Virus record (IMG/VR): IMGVR_UViG_3300035198_000124
Coordinates: 1 to 43,546 of that record
Reading direction: 5' to 3' (one strand)
DNA: 43,546 nucleotides
Source: a virus
Notes under the pieces: generated by a model
What the model saw: the letters and a program-made list of their open reading frames with translations, nothing else
Told to the model about the DNA's origin: nothing
Database searches by the model: none
Shown: piece by piece, positions 1 through 7,584 of the stretch
Layout of the letters: every line of letters starts with the position of its first letter
How positions within the stretch are numbered: position 1 is the first letter of the stretch
Translations under genes and position numbers: made by a program

Positions 1-127
1 CCTCGCTGCGTCTGAGGCCACGTTCCTCGAAAGCAGTCTGACGTACTCCTTTACGTCCCAGCGGATTTTCCTGCCGAGCAAGGACTACGGCGAGCTAGAC
101 ATTTACTTGAAAGAGCTTCGCTTCGCG
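1..127. repeat. 127-bp terminal overlap, left copy (circular contig)
   Basis: Bases 1-127 are identical to 43420-43546. The tail-protein reading frame continues unbroken from the right end through this copy. This is the signature of a circular or circularly permuted genome assembled as a linear contig with a k-mer overlap. A genuine short direct terminal repeat cannot be excluded, but a repeat of exactly 127 inside a coding frame argues for an assembly overlap. Confidence 0.95.
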
Positions 128-364
128 TACTACACGTTGCCGGATGCAGCAACTGTAACAGTCTCTATTTCCGTTGACGATGGAGAGACATTCCCTGAGT
201 CGTACACGCTGACCTTCGCGTCAGGGTCTACTCCCGAGCTTCGCTACGCTACGGCGTACTTCTTCATCAAGACGAGTGTTTTCGTGTTCAAGGTTACAAG
301 CAGCAGTCCCTTCGACATTCAAGGGGTAACCGCCGTGTATGCGGCAGGGGGTGAGCCGCGATGA
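2..364 (+). CDS. C-terminal part of the tail protein begun at 42176 (split by window ends)
   Basis: This is the end of the gene starting at 42176. Position 2 is the first base of a codon in the same frame as the right-end copy, and the frame closes with TGA at 362-364. Joined through the 127-bp overlap the protein is 535 aa. The C-terminal portion is beta-rich, with alternating hydrophobic strands such as VTVSISVDDG and a final AVYAAGGEPR. An apparent ATG at 107 lies inside this frame and should not be taken as a separate gene. The stop overlaps the next gene as ATGA. See the entry at 42176 for function. Confidence 0.9.
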   Translation, partial: LAASEATFLESSLTYSFTSQRIFLPSKDYGELDIYLKELRFAYYTLPDAATVTVSISVDDGETFPESYTLTFASGSTPELRYATAYFFIKTSVFVFKVTSSSPFDIQGVTAVYAAGGEPR

Positions 365-570
365 TCGTTCGGGACAAGACTCCGGCACTGCCAGCGGTTC
401 CGCCTGCCAGGAGACTGGAAGACCCTGAAGTGTTGCGTTCCTTCTTGACGGAACTGGTGGACCGCCTTACGGACATTCTGGACGACCTCCTGTTGGACCA
501 CTTTGAGCGTAACAGTGTCAAGGACAGTAGACTGAGGGTATCGGCATGGAAGGTAGCAACGAAACAGTAG
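361..570 (+). CDS. Small hypothetical virion-block protein, 69 aa
   Basis: ATG at 361 overlaps the stop of the tail protein (ATGA), the usual sign of translational coupling. The protein is short with a Pro-rich start (TPALPAVPPAR) followed by a predicted amphipathic helix (residues about 25-50, LTELVDRLTDILDDLLLDHF). It overlaps the start of the downstream acetyltransferase-like gene by 25 nt. No family is recognised. Its place between a tail protein and the ejection-protein block suggests a small virion component or chaperone, which is inference from position only. Confidence 0.6.
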   Translation: MIVRDKTPALPAVPPARRLEDPEVLRSFLTELVDRLTDILDDLLLDHFERNSVKDSRLRVSAWKVATKQ

Positions 571-1265
571 TCCCCATAGTTCCGGAAGGGCTGGAACTGT
601 TGACCATGGACGCAGCGACGATCGAGAACCTGTGGAAGCAGTTTAACCGTTTCCCCAAGCTGTTTCTCGATCACGAACGGGGAAAGCAGGACTTGTTCGT
701 GAAACAGTTGCTTTCCCCTACCAGCGTGTACTTCGGCTATAATAACCTTGGGGTGATCTACTATACTGACATACTGTTGCCGTACGTGGCAAAGTTTCAT
801 GTGATGTTCTGGGACAAGAAGCTGCGTGACAAGCGTGAGGTTTGCCTCAATGCTCTTGATTGGGGATTCAACGTGCTCAAGGTAAACCGCATCTGGACTT
901 CAGTGCCTTCGTTCGCAAAGCACCAGAAGGCGTTTGCTGAGAGTCTGGGGTTCAAGCGGGAGGGTTACCTCCGTGCGGTTTACCCGTGTCAGGGCGTCAA
1001 CTACGATGCCTACGTATTCGGTATTCTCCGAGAGGAGTGGGATCATGGGAAGTCTGCTGTTTCCGACGAGCGGGGCCGAGGGCGAGGCGTGGGAACGAGC
1101 GAAGTACGGTCCGGGGTCGATATGGCAACTACTGAGCGGCCTGGGCAAGTGGTGGCAGAGCGGAGCCTTGGAGAAGGGAGCGGAGGCCTATCCGGGACCG
1201 TCGGTGTCGCCGCTGCAGGAAGCGACAGCAACAGCACTGGGTGGAGCGGAGCAGAAGCTAGCTGA
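546..1265 (+). CDS. GNAT-fold acetyltransferase-like protein
   Basis: Residues about 60-165 read as a GNAT domain: the segment VNRIWTSVPSFAKHQKAFAE, then SLGFKREGYLR and an ending YVFGILREEW match the C-terminal half of GNAT acetyltransferases (late helix, LGF-x-EG-x-R strand, final G-x-L-x-x-EW strand). GNAT-like proteins occur near the internal virion proteins of many podoviruses, where they are often non-catalytic. The frame stays open for another 72 codons after the domain, giving a Gly/Ser/Arg-rich tail that overlaps the next gene by 221 nt in another frame. The tail looks like an out-of-frame reading of that gene, but no earlier stop exists, so either the overlap is real or an assembly indel removed a stop near 1045. 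Confidence 0.75.
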   Translation: MEGSNETVVPIVPEGLELLTMDAATIENLWKQFNRFPKLFLDHERGKQDLFVKQLLSPTSVYFGYNNLGVIYYTDILLPYVAKFHVMFWDKKLRDKREVCLNALDWGFNVLKVNRIWTSVPSFAKHQKAFAESLGFKREGYLRAVYPCQGVNYDAYVFGILREEWDHGKSAVSDERGRGRGVGTSEVRSGVDMATTERPGQVVAERSLGEGSGGLSGTVGVAAAGSDSNSTGWSGAEAS

Positions 1266-2010
1266 AGCTATCGGCAGCGGGGGGCTTCAGCAGAAGGTCA
1301 CCGAGTACTACCAATCCCTGCTGCCGCAACTCCAGCGGCAGTATGCACAGACTGCCGAGCAGTTTGGGATGGCTCCCGGCGGGAGGCACAGTTCCGGGGT
1401 GCTTCAGGCACTCGGTAACGTCACTGGCGATTACTACTCTAACTACCTCGCCGCGCTGGCCAATGCCGCACAGGCAGAGCTTACCGCAATTCCGCAGGCA
1501 CTGGCTGGTCTTGCTACACCGGCGACAAAGGTAGGCGAGGACATCTGGGCCCAGCCATATCAAGAATGGGTCCGTCAAGCAGAGTACCCGATGCGCTTGA
1601 TGACTCCGGCGGCAGCCCTGCTGGGGGCGATGCGGCCTACCAAGCAGAAGAGTCGCTCCAAGTCCGAGGCGGAAACTGGAGGCTGTTGCTTCATCTTCAT
1701 CGAGGCGGCTAACGGAACACTGGACCCTGTTGTCAGGCGCTACCGCGATGAACACCTCACAGTGCGTAACCGCCGCGGTTACTACTGGCTATCCGACAGA
1801 CTCGTTCCGCTTATGCGAAAGTGGCGTTTTCTCAAGGAAGTTGTCAGGAAGGTGATGACTCAGCCGATGACCGCTTATGGACGATACGTCTACGGGGGCC
1901 CACGGAGCGGGGCATTGTTCGCACCCGTTGCGGCGGCGTGGTTACTCGTGTTCCGAATCCTTGGACTTCGCCCGCCTTATAGACGACACTCCACTGGGGA
2001 GGTTGTGTGA
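1045..2010 (+). CDS. Internal-virion-like protein with C-terminal CFI-box domain, 321 aa
   Basis: The start is ATG 1045 with GAGGAG seven bases upstream. Residues 80-150 are a helical, Ala/Gln-rich region (YYQSLLPQLQRQYAQ ... GVLQALGNVTGDYYSNYL) resembling podovirus ejection proteins. Residues about 213-282 carry a CFI-box: GCCFIFIEA, then LDPVVRRYRDEHL, then GYYWLSDRLVPLMRK and KVMTQPMTAYG, the known order Cys-Phe-Ile / RDxxL / YY-x-(S)P / C-terminal helix. A likely membrane helix follows at about 290-306 (LFAPVAAAWLLVFRILG). The N-terminal 70 codons overlap the GNAT tail. Role in DNA ejection or membrane insertion is inferred from position and the hydrophobic C terminus. Confidence 0.75.
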   Translation: MGSLLFPTSGAEGEAWERAKYGPGSIWQLLSGLGKWWQSGALEKGAEAYPGPSVSPLQEATATALGGAEQKLAEAIGSGGLQQKVTEYYQSLLPQLQRQYAQTAEQFGMAPGGRHSSGVLQALGNVTGDYYSNYLAALANAAQAELTAIPQALAGLATPATKVGEDIWAQPYQEWVRQAEYPMRLMTPAAALLGAMRPTKQKSRSKSEAETGGCCFIFIEAANGTLDPVVRRYRDEHLTVRNRRGYYWLSDRLVPLMRKWRFLKEVVRKVMTQPMTAYGRYVYGGPRSGALFAPVAAAWLLVFRILGLRPPYRRHSTGEVV

Positions 2011-3425
2011 TGCCTGAATACATCCGACCACCGGAACCACGTTCGGTAATTCAAGCCCTCGGACCGTTGGTGCATGACCTGGCCAGTGCGTGGTCCACAG
2101 TGCAACTTGCGAAGGCTCAGCAACTGCATGCAGACACGGAACGCCGTGGGCAAGAGGCAGAGCATGCATTCAAAATGCTGAGTCTGTGGGGATCAAAAGC
2201 GCTTGGTGACCCTGCCGTAGTGGCAGGCCTTGAAGCGGGAGGAATCAGAGTTCCACGTGGCCCTGACGGGAAACCAATTATCCCGAGCAAGCTTCAATTG
2301 CAGGAGCTGATGGAAGAAACGCAGGCGAATCTTCTCAGGGACAAAAAAACAGCTGAAATGCTTGCGTGGGGAGCGTTAGGTGGCTATAAGGCAGCGAAGG
2401 AGGAAGCAGAGACACGGCGCGCTGAAGCGCAAGAGCGGAAAGCAGATATAGAAGCTTTAAAGACGAAACTGTTGATACCGTACGAGATTAGGTACAAGGA
2501 AGCTCTAGCAGGAAAAACGGAGGGAGAAGCAAAGCTTGTGCCGGCAAAGGGAGAAGAGTTGCAGGCGAAAATTAGAGCGTTGAATGCACAGGCGCAAAGA
2601 CTAACTCAAGGAGAGATTCAGGCAACTAATCTGATAACAAAGGACGAGCAGGGAAGACCTTGCGTGGTGTTTATTAACAAGAGGACTGGAGAAACGTATT
2701 TGGGCCCAGCGGACGCTCTGCCAGAGACACTGCTCGGCAAAGAGTCTAAAGGTCCTGGAACAACGTACCACATTACCGGGTGGTTGCACAAGGAAATGAG
2801 TAACAAGGAAAGCCCACTACGTAAGAAAGTAAAACTAGAGGGAATGGACCAGAAAGATGCTGAGGAGATAGCCCAATTTATAGTGGCGAGTGGAGGCGCT
2901 CCTTCAGATACTGTGCGAGTTGTCCCGCTTGAACCGCGACGTGGCTTTCTTGGAACAAGTCAGAAGTATCGTGTTGAAATCATCCCGAAAGACGGTTTTC
3001 CTCCGATACGGGTAGGCGGGCTGTTTCAACGTGCTGCCCAGCCGGTAGGACCAGCTCAGCCAGCAAAGTCAGGGGAAGGGACATGGGTAATAAAAGGTCC
3101 TCCAGCCTCGCCAGCAGGCACAGAGGGCAAGGTCCCGACAACACCTCTCCGCTTTGGTGCTGTCCCAAAAGAAAAGCTTGACGAGTGGGCGCAAAAGCTC
3201 AGGGAGCTGACAAGCAGCGGTATCGGTGTAGATCCGTGGGCGTACTCCAACTCAGCTATGGTTCAGGGACTGCACGGACTGGAAGACGACCTGCGTGCAG
3301 AGCTCGGAGAAGCATCTAAGGAGGAGTCTTCTCAGGAGCTAGAAGTACCTGACTGGTTTGAAGGTTACTTCTTCCGTTCAGGGAAAGCTGAAGAAGAGGA
3401 AGAGGAAGAACCTGAAACGGAGTAA
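2010..3425 (+). CDS. Coiled-coil internal virion (ejection) protein candidate, 471 aa
   Basis: ATG 2010 overlaps the TGA of the preceding gene (TGATG) and has GGGGAGG just upstream; the in-frame GTG at 2007 is less well spaced. Residues 25-210 are highly charged, Ala/Glu/Lys/Gln-rich and helical (AKEEAETRRAEAQERKADIE), compatible with a long coiled coil. A central beta-prone segment (about 215-245) and a Pro/Gly-rich linker (about 350-390) lead to a very acidic end (EEEEEEEPETE). Codons between about 2280 and 2900 are visibly richer in A/T (AGA, ATA, AAA) than in the neighbours. No family is recognised; the position next to the 880-aa protein suggests an ejected virion protein. Confidence 0.65.
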   Translation: MPEYIRPPEPRSVIQALGPLVHDLASAWSTVQLAKAQQLHADTERRGQEAEHAFKMLSLWGSKALGDPAVVAGLEAGGIRVPRGPDGKPIIPSKLQLQELMEETQANLLRDKKTAEMLAWGALGGYKAAKEEAETRRAEAQERKADIEALKTKLLIPYEIRYKEALAGKTEGEAKLVPAKGEELQAKIRALNAQAQRLTQGEIQATNLITKDEQGRPCVVFINKRTGETYLGPADALPETLLGKESKGPGTTYHITGWLHKEMSNKESPLRKKVKLEGMDQKDAEEIAQFIVASGGAPSDTVRVVPLEPRRGFLGTSQKYRVEIIPKDGFPPIRVGGLFQRAAQPVGPAQPAKSGEGTWVIKGPPASPAGTEGKVPTTPLRFGAVPKEKLDEWAQKLRELTSSGIGVDPWAYSNSAMVQGLHGLEDDLRAELGEASKEESSQELEVPDWFEGYFFRSGKAEEEEEEEPETE

Positions 3426-3427
3426 TC

Positions 3428-6070
3428 ATGCCTCTTGCAGAAGAACAGTCTCTCAGGAAAGGACCACCGCTAAGGCCTTATCGCAGACCGTCGATCGAGT
3501 CAATCCGTCCGTGGGAAGAGATCGAGCAATCGGACTTCTTCAAGAACGCGGACTTCTCGACTCGCAACGCGATACGTGCGAAGTACCTTCAAGTTGTCGC
3601 CAGCATAGACCCTGCTGAATACGAGAAGCGTGCACCGAAGGTGTTCGGGAAGGATGACACTGACACCGCTCTGAACTCGGCAGAACAGGCACAGCAGATC
3701 ATGGAGCAGCGGGAAGCGCGAGAACCTTGGTTGGCGAAGGCTGCCAAGAGTGTCGCGGAGCTTTTCGTGCCCGGAGGTGAGTACCTCACCGACCCTGCTG
3801 TGCGTGAACGCTTTATGAAGCTGCCTGCTGCACAGCAGATGTTCGAGATTGGGAAGGTAACTGCGGAAGCGGAGCTTGCACTTGGCGGGGGTTACATTCT
3901 CAAGGGCTTGGGATGGGCTGGAAATAAAGCACTGCAGTTCATAACCAGGAACCCCGCGTTCAATCTCGGAGAGTGGTTCCGCGGAACGAAGGCTGGGCAG
4001 GCGTTCGTTCGAGCGAGCACTCATCTTGGTGACGACCCCGCAGGGAAAGAACTGCTCACCTCGGAGATGCGCATTGCCGCCGACGGTGCCAGCAAAGCTG
4101 CGGCGATGGTAAAGGTTCTCAAGGACGCGGGAATCAAAAAGCTGACCAAGAAGGAAAGCGAGATCCTTGCGGAGTTGATGTTCTCCAACGAGGGAGCGAC
4201 CCGTGCTGAGATGCTTCGCAAGATCGAAGCGCTCTCACTTAAAGAGGACCGCAAAACACTGCTGCAATCCGTCTATAGCGGGTGGAGTGATGTGGCTGAG
4301 ACGATCGGCAAGGATGCTGTAGCGGCAGGCGTGCAGATGCGGATGCCCAACGGAAAACTGGTTCCGATCAAGCTCATCCCCAACTACTTTCCCCGCATGA
4401 TGGCAGGAGAGTTCGAGCACGCTATCAAGAAGGATGTGATGCTCTTCCGTAAAGCAGTGCACCAGGTAGTAGGCGGGGCAAGCGCTGATGAGGCACTGGA
4501 AGCAGCAATCAGTGCGGGGAAGGACGAACTGTTCAAACAGGCGTATCGTGTGTTCCAGCAGGCAAAGAAAAAGCTCAACCCGCTCACCGAACGACTTGTT
4601 CGAGGGATGGTCCAAGGAGGCATTGTGCCCTCGGAGCCACACGCACTTGCACGACTGGCCCTTAAATACGATTCCGACCTTGTCGGGTTCTACGGGCACC
4701 TAGACCGCCCGCGCCTTGCGAAGGCCCTCCCTTCGTTCGCTTACAACAAGGACTTCTCCGATGTGGCTACCAAGTACGTCCTTGACGCCACTGCGCGTAT
4801 AGCACAGGTGGCAGAGTGGGGTCTAAGGGCGGAACGTCTGATGGCTACACTGAGCAAGATTCAGGACCCTGAGAAGTACGCCTTGGCGGAGAAGGTTGTC
4901 CGGTCGTTCACTGGGAGGTGGCCTGTCAAGGAACGGTTGAATCCTTCGACACAACAGTTCCTCCGCCAGTACACCGCGTTTAACGTTCTGACCCGAATCG
5001 GAATGGGCTTTGCCACAATCCCGAACCTGTTCCAGCCTGTAATCTCCACGCTCATGGAAGCTGGTTACACACGCGGTACCGCAGCAGCGTTCCGCTACCT
5101 GACGTCTCCTGCGTTTCGTGAAGAGATACGGGCGACAGGTGCCACCATCGGGATGGACGCAATGAAACTCCTGACCGGACATGGCGCAGGATCCTCCTTG
5201 TTGGACACCGCTGCCCAAGTGTCACTGAAACTCAATGGGTTCACTCCAATGAACAGAGCATGGAACGTGTTTGGAGCAGCGACCGGAGTCCACTATGTTA
5301 CAGACTTAGCAAAGATGGTTGCCAAAGGCAAGTTCCAAAAGGGGTTTCCCACTGCTGAAGTGTCATCTCAGGCACGTCTTGCTGAAGCTAAGCTCTCTGA
5401 GCTTGGGGTTAATGTGGCGAAGATCGGACCAACAGGGAAACTTCCGCAGGAGGAACTGCGAAGGGGAGCCTTTCACTTCGCGATGAGATCTCAGCTTCAA
5501 CACACTCCGTGGGACGAGCCCATTCTTATGAACCATCCGAAATACAAAGAGTTTTGGCTGTTCAAGCGGTTCGGTTACAAACAGGCGGCCTACATATATG
5601 ATGTGGCGGTAAAGCGCTTCCTCCAGGACCCAATGCCGCTCCTCAGGTTGGCGGCAGGAGGGATCCTGGGAGGAGAGTTGGTAGCACCGGCACGCTTCTA
5701 CGCCGGGCAGCTTGCCAGACACGTCTTGCGTGGAGAGCCGATCGAGTCATGGGCTGACCAGCATAAAGATGAACCGTTCATCCAAAGGATACTGCAAGAC
5801 TTCGCAGCTATCGGTTCATTCGGAATGATCAGTGACTGGTTCTGGGGTGTCCGCAGAGCGGGAGAAGAAGAGATAACGCCGTTCTCTATCGCGGCGAACG
5901 TGCTTCGCACTCCTATGCCGGTACAGGTAAGCGATGTCACCGACATCATGCACACACTGTCACAGATACGGCAGGTCCCGAGTGACGAGCCGCTGAAGGC
6001 GGTCGGAATAGGACTGAAGCACATCGGCCGGTACTCCCCAGTGATCGGTCAAGTGCTGAAGGAAGAGTAG
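3428..6070 (+). CDS. Large internal virion / ejection protein candidate, 880 aa
   Basis: ATG 3428 starts two bases after the preceding stop. The protein is mostly helical and ends the rightward block. It contains a motif like those of large phage polyvalent or PLxRFG-type proteins: FWLFKRFGYKQAAYIYD at about residues 703-719, preceded by an AxxxxPNLFQPVISTLMEAG segment (about 522-545) resembling a membrane-interacting helix. A hydrophobic Gly-rich stretch (LRLAAGGILGGELVAP) lies near residue 740. Size, position and helical content parallel T7 gp15/gp16 or P22 gp16/gp20 ejection proteins. No lytic transglycosylase catalytic motif was identified. It is the last rightward gene before the convergent hairpin. 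Confidence 0.65.
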   Translation: MPLAEEQSLRKGPPLRPYRRPSIESIRPWEEIEQSDFFKNADFSTRNAIRAKYLQVVASIDPAEYEKRAPKVFGKDDTDTALNSAEQAQQIMEQREAREPWLAKAAKSVAELFVPGGEYLTDPAVRERFMKLPAAQQMFEIGKVTAEAELALGGGYILKGLGWAGNKALQFITRNPAFNLGEWFRGTKAGQAFVRASTHLGDDPAGKELLTSEMRIAADGASKAAAMVKVLKDAGIKKLTKKESEILAELMFSNEGATRAEMLRKIEALSLKEDRKTLLQSVYSGWSDVAETIGKDAVAAGVQMRMPNGKLVPIKLIPNYFPRMMAGEFEHAIKKDVMLFRKAVHQVVGGASADEALEAAISAGKDELFKQAYRVFQQAKKKLNPLTERLVRGMVQGGIVPSEPHALARLALKYDSDLVGFYGHLDRPRLAKALPSFAYNKDFSDVATKYVLDATARIAQVAEWGLRAERLMATLSKIQDPEKYALAEKVVRSFTGRWPVKERLNPSTQQFLRQYTAFNVLTRIGMGFATIPNLFQPVISTLMEAGYTRGTAAAFRYLTSPAFREEIRATGATIGMDAMKLLTGHGAGSSLLDTAAQVSLKLNGFTPMNRAWNVFGAATGVHYVTDLAKMVAKGKFQKGFPTAEVSSQARLAEAKLSELGVNVAKIGPTGKLPQEELRRGAFHFAMRSQLQHTPWDEPILMNHPKYKEFWLFKRFGYKQAAYIYDVAVKRFLQDPMPLLRLAAGGILGGELVAPARFYAGQLARHVLRGEPIESWADQHKDEPFIQRILQDFAAIGSFGMISDWFWGVRRAGEEEITPFSIAANVLRTPMPVQVSDVTDIMHTLSQIRQVPSDEPLKAVGIGLKHIGRYSPVIGQVLKEE

Positions 6071-6112
6071 TGCGCCGAAAGAGAATAAAGACCTTCACAC
6101 AGTTGGTGAAAA

Positions 6113-6146
6113 AGTGGGCGGCCCTCTCGAGGAAGGCCGACCCACT
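6113..6146 (-). terminator. Convergent-gene terminator hairpin
   Basis: AGTGGGCGGCC (6113-6123) pairs with GGCCG-A-CCCACT (6135-6146), an 11-bp GC-rich stem with one bulged A and a loop of 11. On the leftward transcript the stem is followed by a short U run (complement of AAAAA at 6109-6113), so it fits an intrinsic terminator for the leftward block. There is no T run on the rightward side, so rightward termination is less certain. It sits between the last rightward gene (ends 6070) and the last leftward gene (ends 6186). Confidence 0.6.
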
Positions 6147-6185
6147 CCCCTTCAATCGGCGACGGCGGAGTCGACGGACTGTGGC

Positions 6186-6752
6186 CTAGCAGGCGTTCTT
6201 CTCGAACCTCGTTACGATGAACCGACCGAAAGGACCGCCCTTAGCAGGGCGGAAATCACCAATTCCAACCCTCTGCCCCCCGTAAACGAGAAGCTCGTAG
6301 AGCACCTCGTTGGGGATTTCTTCAACCTCGTATTCAAGCTGGAACGACAACGCCCAGCGCTGGAAAAGCGGTCTGGATCTCACAATCCGCTGGCGCTGGA
6401 CAACAACAGCACGCCTGTCCACAGTGTACTCCTGGTACTCGTGCGGTATCGCATCGGGAATCACGATGACCGCGCCGGACCCCACAAGGTTTTTATAGGT
6501 CTGCTTCCCTCTGCCGGGAATCTGAAACTTCGCCCCAGCGTTTTGAAGCATCCCGATGATGTGGCTGGACGGTTCATAGATGATGCCGTCCTGCGTTTTG
6601 TAGAGATAGTTCTCTACGTCGTCCATAGTCTGGGTGATGTCCTTTTTCTTGGACTTCTTGTCGCTTCCGAGGACGACGTCGAAGCGGTGCATAAGAAGTC
6701 CAGGGTTGATTCCTTCGATCCTGACGTTTACGGTTTCCAGTTTTGCCATCAT
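6186..6752 (-). CDS. Unknown protein with RAMP-like motifs, last leftward gene, 188 aa
   Basis: Two tandem ATGs (6752 and 6749) follow GGGAGG; the first is nine bases from GGAGG. The protein starts with a strand-like segment (VNVRIEGINPGLLMHRFDV). It contains EPSSHIIGML (residues 60-69), similar in place and form to the PxSSxKGxLR motif of Cas7-type RAMP proteins, and a C-terminal GIGDFRPAKGGPFGRF (163-178), similar to the glycine-rich RAMP loop. Homologues of this type occur as hypothetical proteins in other phages as far as I recall. RAMP membership is an inference from two short motifs. An alternative is a phage-specific nucleic-acid-binding protein; the replication-block context suits either. 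It lies downstream of the pentamer array on the same transcript. Confidence 0.7.
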   Translation of the reverse strand: MMAKLETVNVRIEGINPGLLMHRFDVVLGSDKKSKKKDITQTMDDVENYLYKTQDGIIYEPSSHIIGMLQNAGAKFQIPGRGKQTYKNLVGSGAVIVIPDAIPHEYQEYTVDRRAVVVQRQRIVRSRPLFQRWALSFQLEYEVEEIPNEVLYELLVYGGQRVGIGDFRPAKGGPFGRFIVTRFEKNAC

Positions 6753-6776
6753 GGTAATGCACCTCCCATTGGTATT

Positions 6777-6798
6777 ACCAAGGACTAAACGCCTTGGT
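6777..6798 (-). other. Leader hairpin between pentamer array and last leftward gene
   Basis: ACCAAGG (6777-6783) and CCTTGGT (6792-6798) form a perfect 7-bp stem with an 8-base loop. It lies 25 bases upstream of the ATG of the 188-aa gene and directly after the pentamer array. It may define the 5' end of a processed message or shield the ribosome binding site; there is no U run to make it a terminator. Confidence 0.4.
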
Positions 6799-6800
6799 TA

Positions 6801-7320
6801 CTGCACCGTGCCCTGCCGTGCCGCGAAAACCTTACCTTGCCTTGCCCTGCCGTGCCTTGCCGGACCCCGCCACGCCGTGCCAAGCCGCGCCACACCAAGC
6901 CGAGCCCTGCCGAGCCCAGAATGCCTTGCCTTGCCCTGCTCTGCCCTGCTAAGCCCGGCCATGCCATGCCGAGCCCAACCTCGCCAAACCTCGCCAGGCC
7001 GCACCCCGCCATACCACGCCCCGCCGGGCCTCGCCCCACCTTGCTGCACCGCACCCAGAAGACCTTGCCTCGCCGTGCCAGGCCAGGCCCCGCCCGACCG
7101 GACCAAACCGCACCAGACCCCACCCCACCGCGCCAAGCCTCGCCCTACCCAGCCTAGCCATGCCGCACCACGCCTGGCTGAACCGTGCCCAGAATACCTC
7201 GCCCTGCCGAGCCGAGCCGAGCCGTGTCGCGCCGAGCCTGACCATGCCAGGCCTCACCCGACCAGACCCGACCTAACCAGGCCCTGCTCAACCAAACCCG
7301 ACCCAACCAAACCCTGCCCT
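6801..7320. repeat. Degenerate pentanucleotide (CCNNG)n array, about 520 bp
   Basis: The + strand is a near-continuous run of 5-base units of the form CCNNG (CCTTG, CCGTG, CCCTG, CCGAG, CCACG...), with occasional units drifting to CCNNA or broken by AGAAnn. The + strand is C-rich and the leftward RNA would be G-rich, with GG recurring every five bases. Because units are five bases and stop codons are rare in this composition, long Pro/Ala/Arg-rich frames stay open on both strands; none has a convincing start site or natural composition, so the region is treated as non-coding. A motif CCCAGAA recurs at 6915, 7054 and 7188, showing a longer repeat of about 134-139 bp. Function unknown. Confidence 0.9.
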
Positions 7321-7386
7321 TTTGTTGTTAGCTGTGTCACAGCTCCTTCTTTCCTTCACTCTGTAAAGTCAGCGAACCCCCACTGA

Positions 7387-7584
7387 CTACCCCATATCCA
7401 ATTCCTCTCCTGCTTTACCTCTTCCCCCTCTAACCACCTGTCCGCACTTCGGGCAGCGGGGACACCGCTGTGCTGCCATCTCTTCCAACTGCTCAATCCT
7501 CTTCGGCAGTCCCTCTAGATACCTCTGGAGCCACGGGGGACTCTTCCTCGATTGGGTAGAACGTCGATCTTCCTTTTGCATCAT
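7387..7584 (-). CDS. Small zinc-ribbon-like protein, 65 aa
   Basis: Tandem ATGs at 7584 and 7581 follow AGGGAGG, an excellent ribosome binding site. The protein is basic with a helix (PPWLQRYLEGLPKRIEQLEE) and a Cys cluster CPRCPKCGQ (residues about 41-49), like half a zinc ribbon. It overlaps the end of the helicase-like gene by 92 nt in the +1 frame. The strong ribosome site and Cys motif support it as real despite the overlap. Role unknown; a nucleic-acid-binding accessory of the replication block is possible. Confidence 0.6.
   Translation of the reverse strand: MMQKEDRRSTQSRKSPPWLQRYLEGLPKRIEQLEEMAAQRCPRCPKCGQVVRGGRGKAGEELDMG

Noticed and set aside
107-364. Independent 85-aa gene at the left end
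   Set aside because: It is the end of the tail gene that crosses the circular junction; its ATG is internal.
6634-7386. Long Pro/Ala/Arg-rich open frames on both strands over the pentamer array
   Set aside because: They follow directly from a stop-poor repeat, lack ribosome sites, and are open in several frames at once.
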